Shown one piece after another: positions 1 through 5,982 of a stretch of DNA of 11,482 nucleotides. The position numbers and the translations under genes were made by a program. The stretch spans positions 1 through 11,482 of the forward strand of contig QOAX01000095.1 of NCBI GenBank assembly GCA_003972865.1, written 5' to 3'. The notes beneath the pieces are model-generated. The model worked only from the letters and a program-made list of their open reading frames with translations. It was not told the DNA's origin and did not search any database. The DNA comes from Verrucomicrobiota bacterium. GTDB taxonomy: Bacteria; Verrucomicrobiota; Verrucomicrobiia; Limisphaerales; UBA1096. How positions within the stretch are numbered: the stretch's first letter is position 1; the number at the start of each line of letters is the position of its first letter.

Positions 1-2
1 AC

Positions 3-614
3 CTGCGAAGCAAGGACGCTCGGATGGAGGAGTCCGATTTCAGCGCCACCGCCTATGACCGAGTTTACGACGCGACACGGCCGGAACTGTTCTTCAAGGC
101 GCTCCCCGAAAAAGTGGTGGCCTGCGGCGAGCCGGTGGGGATCCGCACGGATGCCCAGTGGAGCGTGCCTGAGCCGGAACTGGTGCTGCTGATGAACTTG
201 CGCGGCGACATCGCCGGCTACGCGGTCGGCAACGACATGAGTTCCCGTGACATCGAGGGCGAAAACCTGCTCTACCTGCCGCAGGCCAAGGTGTACCACC
301 GCTCCTGCGCTGTCGGCCCGTGGGTGCGCGTCGGTGCCACAGAGGAGCAGGCGCGCGAGTGGGAAATCGAAATACAGATCGAGCGCGGCGGCGAGACCGT
401 CTTTGAGGGAGCCGTTAGCGTAAACCAGATCAAGCGCTCCTTCGGCAAGTTACGGGACTTCATGTTTCAGTCGCAAGTCTTCCCTTTCGGCTGCGCGTTG
501 CTCACCGGCACCGGCATCGTGCCGGACGACAACTTCACGCTCGAGGAAGACGACACGGTCCGTATCCGCATCTCCGGAATCGGTTGTCTGAACAACCCGG
601 TTGTCCGGGTTTAA
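3..614 (+). CDS. FAH-fold sugar-acid dehydratase, KdaD-like, 5' end outside window
   Basis: C-terminal part of a fumarylacetoacetate hydrolase superfamily enzyme. The frame is open to the left edge and reads LRSKDAR just before the first ATG at 24, a stretch typical of the family interior, so that ATG is internal. Visible metal ligands are two Glu in PEPEL (codons 171-173 and 177-179) and Asp in GNDMSSRD (234-236); the Lys of LPQAKVY is at 288-290. The gaps Glu-2-Glu-19-Asp-18-Lys match those I recall for Sulfolobus 2-keto-3-deoxy-D-arabinonate dehydratase (E143, E145, D164, K182), which makes 2,5-dioxopentanoate from a 2-keto-3-deoxypentonate. By that alignment about 85 N-terminal residues are missing. 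It converges on the FmdB gene with 3 bp between stops. The superfamily is certain; the dehydratase reading is likely. A 2,4-diketo-3-deoxy-fuconate hydrolase role is an alternative. Confidence 0.85.
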   Translation: MRSKDARMEESDFSATAYDRVYDATRPELFFKALPEKVVACGEPVGIRTDAQWSVPEPELVLLMNLRGDIAGYAVGNDMSSRDIEGENLLYLPQAKVYHRSCAVGPWVRVGATEEQAREWEIEIQIERGGETVFEGAVSVNQIKRSFGKLRDFMFQSQVFPFGCALLTGTGIVPDDNFTLEEDDTVRIRISGIGCLNNPVVRV

Positions 615-617
615 TCC

Positions 618-830
618 TTAACCACACCTGCCGCAGTTGCCGGGATTGCCGGAGCAACTGGGCGGCGCGGGATCGGGTTCACTACCCGCAGCGGCAAAAA
701 CAGACAGCTCCTTTTTCATCCGGTGCGAGCCACAGTGCGGACATTCCGGCAGCTTGGTTTCGCTGCTCGAACGCACCAAGTGCTCGCTCGGCTTTCGGCA
801 CTTGCTGCAGGTGTATTCGTAAAGAGGCAT
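618..830 (-). CDS. FmdB-family zinc-ribbon protein
   Basis: A 70-residue protein opening with MPLYEYTC and two zinc-knuckle pairs, C8-x2-C11 and C30-x2-C33, the standard layout of FmdB/CxxC_CXXC_SSSS regulatory-type zinc ribbons. After the ribbon comes a low-complexity Ala/Pro/Ser/Gly tail that ends in CGRCG, giving extra cysteines. The family is usually annotated as a putative regulator, but its molecular role is poorly defined. It is the last gene of a minus-strand operon, 12 bp behind the VOC-fold gene, and its stop lies 3 bp from the stop of the convergent FAH-fold gene. Length and motif fit the family well. Confidence 0.85.
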   Translation of the reverse strand: MPLYEYTCSKCRKPSEHLVRSSSETKLPECPHCGSHRMKKELSVFAAAGSEPDPAPPSCSGNPGNCGRCG

Positions 831-842
831 CGCCGGTGGGGA

Positions 843-1226
843 TTAGATTTCGGGAGCATGGTCAGCGTCAACCACCTCGAAGATGTAGCCGTTGGGATCG
901 CGGAAAAAGAACCGCTCGAATAGCGTCTCGCGAATGGGATCGATCAGTTCCGCGCCGCGCTCGGCTAGGCGCTCCTTCAGTTCGGCAAAGCCGTCCGCGG
1001 GAAATTCCACCGCGAAGTGCCGGCCAAACTCCCGCTCGAATCCGGACGGCTCGAAGTCCGGCACGCGTAGCAGATGCAGTTCCTGCCCGGGAGCGATCCG
1101 CAGCCAGGCGGCCTGGACGTCGATGTTGCCGGGGCGCTCGATCGGCTCCCAGCCAAGTGTCCCGGCGAAAAAGTCGCGCGTCGCGATGACGTCGCGTGTG
1201 GCCAGGGTGAGGTGGGCAAAACTCAT
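843..1226 (-). CDS. VOC-fold (glyoxalase/bleomycin-resistance/dioxygenase) protein
   Basis: A 127-residue protein with two beta-alpha-beta-beta-beta half-modules (about residues 2-56 and 67-120), the vicinal oxygen chelate fold. Likely metal ligands at the usual places are H5 (FAHLTL), H51 (ELHLL), H70 (GRHFAVEF) and E117 (GYIFEVVD); the motif RDPNGYIFE is characteristic. Members include glyoxalase I, methylmalonyl-CoA epimerase, extradiol dioxygenases and antibiotic-binding proteins, and sequence alone does not choose among them. It lies 3 bp downstream of the RidA gene and 12 bp upstream of the FmdB gene, so it is almost certainly co-transcribed. In this setting clearing a reactive carbonyl from sugar-acid breakdown is a reasonable guess, no more. 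Confidence 0.85.
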   Translation of the reverse strand: MSFAHLTLATRDVIATRDFFAGTLGWEPIERPGNIDVQAAWLRIAPGQELHLLRVPDFEPSGFEREFGRHFAVEFPADGFAELKERLAERGAELIDPIRETLFERFFFRDPNGYIFEVVDADHAPEI

Positions 1227-1229
1227 CGA

Positions 1230-1703
1230 TCAGGAAATGGGATAATCCTCAATCTCAGCCGTGACACAAATCTGCACGGCGGCGTTGAGCGGCATCTCGT
1301 CAATGCCGACTGCCAGTCGCGCGTGCCGGCCGCGCTCGCCAAAGACGGCGTTGAACAGCTCCGACGCGCCGTTGAGCACCTGCGGGTGGCCGCGAAAACC
1401 GGGCGCGGTGTGCACGTAGCCGTCCACCTTCACGATGCGTTTCACGCGATCAAGGTCGCCGGCGGCCGCCTTGATCTGGGCAATGGCATTGATGGCGCAC
1501 TGCCGCGCCGCCTGGTAGCCCTGATCCTCGGTGATCTCCTCGCCGCACCGGCCGGAGTACGCCATCTCGCCATCCCGCCACGGCAGTTGGCCGGAGGTGA
1601 AGACAAGATTGCCGATGCGCATCCACGGCTCATACGCCGCCACGGCCGGCGGCGGCGGCGGCAGTTCGATGCCCAATTCGGTTAGTTTTGCTTCAATGCT
1701 CAT
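1230..1703 (-). CDS. RidA-family (YjgF/UK114) protein, long subgroup
   Basis: A 157-residue RidA-fold protein. The family hydrolyses reactive enamine/imine intermediates made by PLP enzymes. The opening MSIEAKLTELGIELPPPPP, the core NLVFTSGQLP (residues 32-41) and the end GRHARLAVGIDEMPLNAAV mark the longer subgroup with an N-terminal extension. The carboxylate-binding Arg is present (R129, the counterpart of E. coli R105). The Glu normally 15 residues later is Gln (Q144, codon CAG). The ATG overlaps the stop of the upstream aldolase gene as ATGA, implying translational coupling, and the VOC gene follows after 3 bp. The family call is secure. Whether it is an active deaminase is open because of the Gln. 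Confidence 0.92.
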   Translation of the reverse strand: MSIEAKLTELGIELPPPPPAVAAYEPWMRIGNLVFTSGQLPWRDGEMAYSGRCGEEITEDQGYQAARQCAINAIAQIKAAAGDLDRVKRIVKVDGYVHTAPGFRGHPQVLNGASELFNAVFGERGRHARLAVGIDEMPLNAAVQICVTAEIEDYPIS

Positions 1704-2479
1704 GAGAAAAAACTCGGGAAGGTCGACTTGGTCGCGGCGATGCCGCGGTTGATATAATCCAAATCGCCGGCGATGCTGAACAACTGGCTGCCAAGCTCAC
1801 GGCACTTGAGCGCGAACTCCTCGGTCTTGGAGAGGACGCCCCACGGTTTGCCGTTGGCCTTGGCCGCGGCGGCGATACGCTCGATGGCGCCCAGCACATG
1901 CGGGTCCATCGGGTTGCCCGGCTTGCCTAGGTTGTTGGAAAGATCACTCGGCCCGACGAACAAACAATCGACGCCCTCGACAGCGGCAATCCCCTCGACG
2001 CACTCCACCGCCTCGGCGGTTTCAATCTGGATCAGCGTCCAGCGATCGCGGTTGCTGTCGGCCACGTGCTCGGGCGCCGGCTTGGTCCCGAACTCCGCCT
2101 CATGGTTGCCGAGGAACATGCCGCGCTCGCCGACCGGGTAATACTTCATCCAGCGCACCGCCTGCTCGACCTCGGCGACACTGCGCACCTGCGCCATCAT
2201 GATACCGCTCGCCCCGCCCTCCATCGGGCGCATGACCGTGGCATAATCGGTCGGCGCCACGCGCGCAAAGGCATCCAGCCCGGCGGCGCGGCAGGCCAAC
2301 AGCAGCACCTCCAAATCCTGATTGGGCAGCCCGGAGTGCTCCTGGTCTATCCATACGCCGTCGAGATCGCCGAACTTGCCGGCGACCTCGATGAGTTTGG
2401 GACTCGGGAAGGCGCTGATCGCCATCACGCGAACCTCCTGTCCCTCGGCCATTTTTTGCTTGAGCGTCTTGATGGGCAT
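1700..2479 (-). CDS. HpcH/HpaI-family class II pyruvate aldolase
   Basis: A 259-residue TIM-barrel aldolase of the HpcH/HpaI family, which splits 2-keto-3-deoxy or 4-hydroxy-2-oxo acids to pyruvate (or a related 2-oxoacid) plus an aldehyde, using a divalent metal. Key residues: catalytic His H48 in WIDQEHSG, Arg R73 in FARVAP, and metal ligands E153 in IQIETAEAVE and D179 in FVGPSDLS, all in the expected order. The frame stays open another 123 codons upstream, but that part is antisense to the DUF1028 gene and its leader and does not look like family sequence; MPIKTLKQKM at 2479 is the natural start. No strong Shine-Dalgarno is seen. First gene of the operon with RidA (ATGA overlap), VOC and FmdB. 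The likely substrate class matches that of the FAH-fold enzyme at the left edge. Confidence 0.9.
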   Translation of the reverse strand: MPIKTLKQKMAEGQEVRVMAISAFPSPKLIEVAGKFGDLDGVWIDQEHSGLPNQDLEVLLLACRAAGLDAFARVAPTDYATVMRPMEGGASGIMMAQVRSVAEVEQAVRWMKYYPVGERGMFLGNHEAEFGTKPAPEHVADSNRDRWTLIQIETAEAVECVEGIAAVEGVDCLFVGPSDLSNNLGKPGNPMDPHVLGAIERIAAAAKANGKPWGVLSKTEEFALKCRELGSQLFSIAGDLDYINRGIAATKSTFPSFFS

Positions 2480-2489
2480 CGGCCCGGGG

Positions 2490-2518
2490 AAGATAAAAGC
2501 CGCGTCCCCGGAACACAA
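2490..2518 (-). promoter_or_regulatory. Possible promoter of the aldolase operon
   Basis: On the minus strand, TTGTGT (2518-2513), a 17-base spacer and TATCTT (2495-2490) form a modest sigma70-like pair, 3/6 and 4/6 matches. Transcription would start only a few bases before the aldolase ATG at 2479, giving a leaderless or near-leaderless message, which would fit the missing Shine-Dalgarno. Just upstream lies the perfect inverted repeat CGCTTG-G-CAAGCG (2525-2537), which could be an operator or just another copy of the iterated motif. Weak by sequence alone. Confidence 0.25.
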
Positions 2519-2584
2519 GCCACCCGCTTGGCAAGCGCGGATTTGGAATCGATCCATTTCGGCGGAGAGGATAGCATCGACTGC

Positions 2585-3385
2585 GTGAACCGGATCACCC
2601 AACGTACTTTCCTCAAACAAACCAGCCAGGGGCTGGCCGGCTTGGCCGTCGCACCGGCCGCCTTGGCCAGGCCGCTTGGCCAAGCGGAACGTAGCGCCCA
2701 GCCGACAGCCAAGCCGGTGGCGACGTTCTCGATTGTGGGGTTCGATCCGCGCACCGGCGACCTCGGCGTGGCGGTGCAGAGCAAGTTTTTCGCCGTGGGC
2801 AGCGTGGTGCCGTGGGCCAAGGCCGGTGTCGGTGCCATTGCCACCCAATCTTACGCCAACGTCAGCTACGGTCCCGACGGCCTCGAACTCCTGGCCAAGG
2901 GCAAGTCGGCCAGGGAAACGGTCGAGACGCTAACCTTGACGGACGGAAACAAACAGCGGCGGCAACTCGGCATCGTCGATGCCAAGGACAACAGCGCATC
3001 GTTCACCGGCTCCGGCTGCCACGACTGGGCCGGTCACATCGAGAAACCCAACTTCTGCGCGCAGGGAAATATTCTCACCGGCAAAGAAGTCGTGGACGCC
3101 ATGGCGACCAGCTTCGGGCAGTCACAAAAGAAGGCCAAGGGCGGACTGTGCGACTGGCTGGCCGACGCGCTGACGGCGGGGCAGGACGCCGGTGGCGACT
3201 CGCGCGGCCGGCAATCGGCCGCGCTGCTCGTGGTGAGAAAAAACGGAGGCTACGCCGGAGGCAACGATCGGTTCATCGACCTGCGGGTGGACGACCACAA
3301 GACACCGATCATCGAGTTGCACCGCCTCTTGGGCATTCACAAAAAAATCCACACACGCGCCCATGAAAATCCGCCGAAGCGATAA
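2585..3385 (+). CDS. DUF1028 (Ntn-hydrolase-like) exported protein, GTG start
   Basis: A 266-residue protein whose body from about residue 47 (ATFSIVGFDPRTGDLGVAVQ ... GAIATQ) is a DUF1028 domain, a family with an Ntn-hydrolase-like fold and no firmly established reaction. Later conserved parts include SGSGCHDWAGH-like, QGNIL and GGRQSAALLVV-like segments. No ATG fits. GTG at 2585, with a purine-rich GGAGAGG 14 bases before it, gives the leader MNRITQRTFLKQTSQ followed by a hydrophobic LAGLAVAPAALA. This resembles a Tat signal but with Gln in place of the first Arg (TQRTFLK). The frame extends upstream over the aldolase gene, which is antisense shadow. The gene is divergent from the aldolase operon across 105 bp. 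It may act on an amide or peptide in the periplasm; that is inference. Confidence 0.82.
   Translation: MNRITQRTFLKQTSQGLAGLAVAPAALARPLGQAERSAQPTAKPVATFSIVGFDPRTGDLGVAVQSKFFAVGSVVPWAKAGVGAIATQSYANVSYGPDGLELLAKGKSARETVETLTLTDGNKQRRQLGIVDAKDNSASFTGSGCHDWAGHIEKPNFCAQGNILTGKEVVDAMATSFGQSQKKAKGGLCDWLADALTAGQDAGGDSRGRQSAALLVVRKNGGYAGGNDRFIDLRVDDHKTPIIELHRLLGIHKKIHTRAHENPPKR
2672..2687. repeat. 16-bp perfect palindrome of the iterated motif
   Basis: CCGCTTGG followed at once by its reverse complement CCAAGCGG, inside the signal-peptide region of the DUF1028 gene. It is the longest perfect form of a word repeated across the window (CGCTTGGCC/GGCCAAGCG). Another close copy, CCTTGGCCAGG, lies immediately before it (2661-2671). 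Confidence 0.85.
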
Positions 3386-3409
3386 CGCTTGGGTTGAAGT
3401 TTTTTCCAG

Positions 3410-3470
3410 ACCGCGAATGAAAACGAATGGACGAATACTTCATTCGCGTCGATTGGCGTGCACCCGCGGT
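3410..3470. repeat. Degenerate dyad (REP-like) element in a convergent gap
   Basis: This lies between the ends of the DUF1028 gene (3385) and the permease gene (3485). The left arm (3410-3435) begins ACCGCGAATG and carries three CGAAT units. The right arm (3442-3470), read on the other strand, begins ACCGCGGGTG and ends GACGCGAAT, so the arms match imperfectly. A 10-bp perfect pair also exists, CGCGAATGAA (3412-3421) with TTCATTCGCG (3439-3448) around a 17-base loop. No T-run follows on either strand, so it is not a classical intrinsic terminator, although it could stop or stabilise both converging messages. Confidence 0.6.
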
Positions 3471-3484
3471 TGAGCGTGTGACTT

Positions 3485-4462
3485 TTATTTCTTGGCGGCG
3501 TGGAGTTGGGCGGCGCGGCGCTTGGCCATCACGCGCTTGATGATCTCGTCGGCGGCGACACCGCAGAGGATCACCATACCGATGATGGCGTACTCGAGAT
3601 GGGTGGAGATGCCGAGCAGGTTGATGGAGTTTCGCAGCAGGCGAATGACCGCCGCAGCGATGATCACCCCGAGGATGGTCCCCTGCCCTCCGCGCAAACT
3701 ACAACCGCCCAGCACGGCAGCCGCGATGGCATAGAGTTCGTAGAACTCACCGGTCTGCGCCGGTTGCACGGAGTCCAACTCATAGGCGAAAAGTAAGCCA
3801 GAAAGACCTGCCAGGAAGGAACAAATCACGTAAGCGACAATCTTCAACCGATCGGTTTCGATGCCACTGTAACGCGCGCCGTCTTCGTTGTTCCCCAAGG
3901 CAAAAAGGTAGCGCCCCCAGATGGTTCGGTTAAGGAAAATGGCCGCCAAAATCGCCACGACGATTAGGAAAAACAACGGTGCAGGAAGCCCGAAGGAACC
4001 CATCAATACCTTACCACTGAACAGCGAATCCAATTTATCGGTGCCCGGATATTGCATGGTTTGGTTATCCGTCATCCAACGCGAGATTCCGCGATAAAAC
4101 AGCAACCCGCACAAGGTCACTACGAACGGCTGCAATTTCACCTTGGTAATCAACAACCCATGGATCAGCCCGATGCCAAGCGACAGCCCAAGCAACATCA
4201 CGACGGCGAAATTTGGATCCCATTCTTTTTTGATCGCCAACGCCATGAGTGATGCGACCAAGCCAATGACGGACCCGATCGACAAGTCGATGCCGCCTGT
4301 GATGATCACAAACGTCACACCGATCCCCATGATCGCGTACAAGCTCGACCACTTGATGAGGTTCTGCATGTTGTAGGCACTGAGGAATGGTTCACTGCTC
4401 ATCGCGGTGAAGATGAAGATGAAAATGAACAGGCCTAAAATTCCGAGTATGTTTTTTTTCAT
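3485..4462 (-). CDS. CUT2-type sugar ABC transporter permease (RbsC-like)
   Basis: A 325-residue inner-membrane permease of the BPD_transp_2 family, of usual length, almost wholly hydrophobic with about nine to ten membrane spans. Diagnostic parts are FVIITGGIDLSIGS near residue 55, the EAA-like loop ALGNNEDGARYSGI in the second half that docks on the ATPase, and AVLGGCSLRGGQGT after it. The frame runs 95 codons further upstream, but that is antisense-type sequence within the ATPase gene; MKKNILGILGLF at 4462 is the expected start, 11 bp after the ATPase stop. As the only permease gene it should form a homodimer. The tail is basic (KRVMAKRRAAQ), cytoplasmic by the positive-inside rule. Confidence 0.93.
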   Translation of the reverse strand: MKKNILGILGLFIFIFIFTAMSSEPFLSAYNMQNLIKWSSLYAIMGIGVTFVIITGGIDLSIGSVIGLVASLMALAIKKEWDPNFAVVMLLGLSLGIGLIHGLLITKVKLQPFVVTLCGLLFYRGISRWMTDNQTMQYPGTDKLDSLFSGKVLMGSFGLPAPLFFLIVVAILAAIFLNRTIWGRYLFALGNNEDGARYSGIETDRLKIVAYVICSFLAGLSGLLFAYELDSVQPAQTGEFYELYAIAAAVLGGCSLRGGQGTILGVIIAAAVIRLLRNSINLLGISTHLEYAIIGMVILCGVAADEIIKRVMAKRRAAQLHAAKK

Positions 4463-4474
4463 CGATGGATCGAT
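4461..4474 (-). promoter_or_regulatory. Small start-codon hairpin between ATPase stop and permease start
   Basis: In the minus-strand message, the last base of the ATPase stop begins AUCGA (4474-4470), which can pair with UCGAU (4465-4461) around a UCCA loop. The second arm contains the first two bases of the permease AUG. A ribosome ending at the ATPase stop would melt it, so it could couple the two genes. Five base pairs is a weak stem; the pairing is seen, the function is inferred. Confidence 0.3.
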
Positions 4475-5982
4475 CAGGCGGCCGCCTTGTTGCCGGTGGC
4501 CAGTTGCATGATGGTTTCCTCGCTGAGTTGGTCGCGGCTCAGTTCGCCGGTGATAGCACCCTCGTGCATCACCAACGCCCGATCCGCCATGCCCAACACT
4601 TCCTCCATTTCGCTGGAGACAAATAGAATCGCCACCCCACTGGCGGCGAGTTCTTCCATCAGTTTGTAAATTTCTTGTTTTGATCCGACATCGATTCCCC
4701 GGGTCGGTTCGTCCAGCAGCAACAGGCGCGGGTTCATGGCCAGCCACTTGCCGAGCACGACTTTCTGTTGGTTGCCGCCGGAGAGGTATTGGATGACCTG
4801 CTCGAGGTGCGGCGTCTTGATGTCCATCTTTTCGACCGCCTCGTTGGCCACATTCGTCTCAGCGGTAAAATCAATCATGCCTGCCTTTTGGTCGATGCGC
4901 AGTCGAGCCAGGCTGGAGTTTTCCCTCACGCTCATTTGCGAAACCAAGCCGTGTTGTTTGCGGTCTTCCGGGGCCAAAGCGATCCCGGCCATGATTGCCT
5001 CGAGCGGGCGCCTGGGTAAAATCTTGTTGCCGTCGAGTTTCAACGTGCCACCTACAGCGGGGGTGATTCCAAACAGTGTTTGCAACAGCTCCGTTCGCCC
5101 TGCCCCAACCAGGCCGGCAATGCCAACGATCTCGCCCTGACGCACAGAGAATGACAATTCGCGATTCGGGTGGGCCGGCGTACGTAAGCGGTCCGCCTCG
5201 ATGACCACTTCGCCCGGCTCAGTGGCGTTCCGCTGGTAAAACTGTGACAAGTCGCGGCCGACCATCAGCTTGACCATGGCGTCGTGGCTGATCTCCTCCC
5301 TGACCAATTCGCCGGCGTTCTCGCCGTCACGCAAAACGGAGACCCGATCGGACAACTCGATCACTTCGCCCAAGCGATGTGAAATATAGATGATACTGAT
5401 ACCCTGCGAGCGGAGGTCGTTGACCACCTTGAACAGGTTTTCGGTTTCCTTTTGCGCCAAGCTCGAGGTCGGCTCGTCCATGATGATGATCCGTGCATCG
5501 ACCGAAAGCGCCTTGGCGATCTCAACCAACTGCTGGTGGCCAATCGTCAGATCGGCCACCAACGTGTCGGTGGGGAACGCCAGCCCCACGCGTTGCAGGT
5601 GTTTGGTCGCCTGGGCGTGGATAAGTTTTCGATCGATGAACCCGGCCTTGTGCGGCTCGTTGCCGAGAAAAATGTTGGCCGCGATGTCGAGGTTACCGGC
5701 GAGGTTCAGCTCCTGATGGATCAGTGCGATGCCGTGCGCCTGCGCTTCCCGGACGGAGTTGACACGGATCGGCTCGCCGTCAAGCTCGATGGTTCCCGCA
5801 TCCGGAGTGTGCACCCCGGCGAGGATCTTCATCATCGTGCTTTTACCGGCGCCGTTTTCGCCTACCAAAGACAAAACCTCACCCCGGTTCAGGGTGAGAT
5901 CGACATTGTGCAGTGCCCGCACGCCCGGGAACTGCTTTCCAATTGCGGTGATTTTCAGCAGCGGTGGTTGGGCGTCCACCAT
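4474..5982 (-). CDS. CUT2-type sugar ABC transporter ATPase, two nucleotide-binding domains (RbsA-like)
   Basis: A 502-residue tandem ATPase powering sugar import. NBD1: Walker A GENGAGKST (41-49), Q-loop Q90, signature LTIGHQQ (145-151), Walker B IIIMDEP (165-171), H-loop H202. NBD2: degenerate Walker A GLVGAGRTE (290-298) without the Lys, signature LSGGNQQ (about 400) and Walker B LLLLDEPTRGIDVG. One canonical and one degenerate Walker A is the rule in the RbsA/MglA/XylG group, so this is not damage. The start at 5982 gives the normal N-terminus, and its A is shared with the last base of the TAA stop of the binding-protein gene (TAATG), implying coupling. Ribose, xylose, galactose and sugar-alcohol importers all look like this, so the substrate is not fixed. 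Confidence 0.95.
   Translation of the reverse strand: MVDAQPPLLKITAIGKQFPGVRALHNVDLTLNRGEVLSLVGENGAGKSTMMKILAGVHTPDAGTIELDGEPIRVNSVREAQAHGIALIHQELNLAGNLDIAANIFLGNEPHKAGFIDRKLIHAQATKHLQRVGLAFPTDTLVADLTIGHQQLVEIAKALSVDARIIIMDEPTSSLAQKETENLFKVVNDLRSQGISIIYISHRLGEVIELSDRVSVLRDGENAGELVREEISHDAMVKLMVGRDLSQFYQRNATEPGEVVIEADRLRTPAHPNRELSFSVRQGEIVGIAGLVGAGRTELLQTLFGITPAVGGTLKLDGNKILPRRPLEAIMAGIALAPEDRKQHGLVSQMSVRENSSLARLRIDQKAGMIDFTAETNVANEAVEKMDIKTPHLEQVIQYLSGGNQQKVVLGKWLAMNPRLLLLDEPTRGIDVGSKQEIYKLMEELAASGVAILFVSSEMEEVLGMADRALVMHEGAITGELSRDQLSEETIMQLATGNKAAA

Noticed and set aside
584..1189. 201-codon + strand frame, Arg/Ser-rich
   Set aside because: It is the complement of the FmdB and VOC genes, both of which have intact motifs; shadow frame.
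2480..2848. N-terminal extension of the aldolase by 123 codons
   Set aside because: It is antisense to the DUF1028 gene and its leader and lacks aldolase-family features. The protein from 2479 has the full family length.
4463..4747. N-terminal extension of the permease by 95 codons
   Set aside because: It lies inside the ATPase gene in another frame, is not hydrophobic, and the family N-terminus begins at MKKNILG (4462).
4474..5982. Degenerate Walker A (no Lys) in the second ATPase domain
   Set aside because: This is normal for the RbsA/MglA/XylG group and not a sign of decay.
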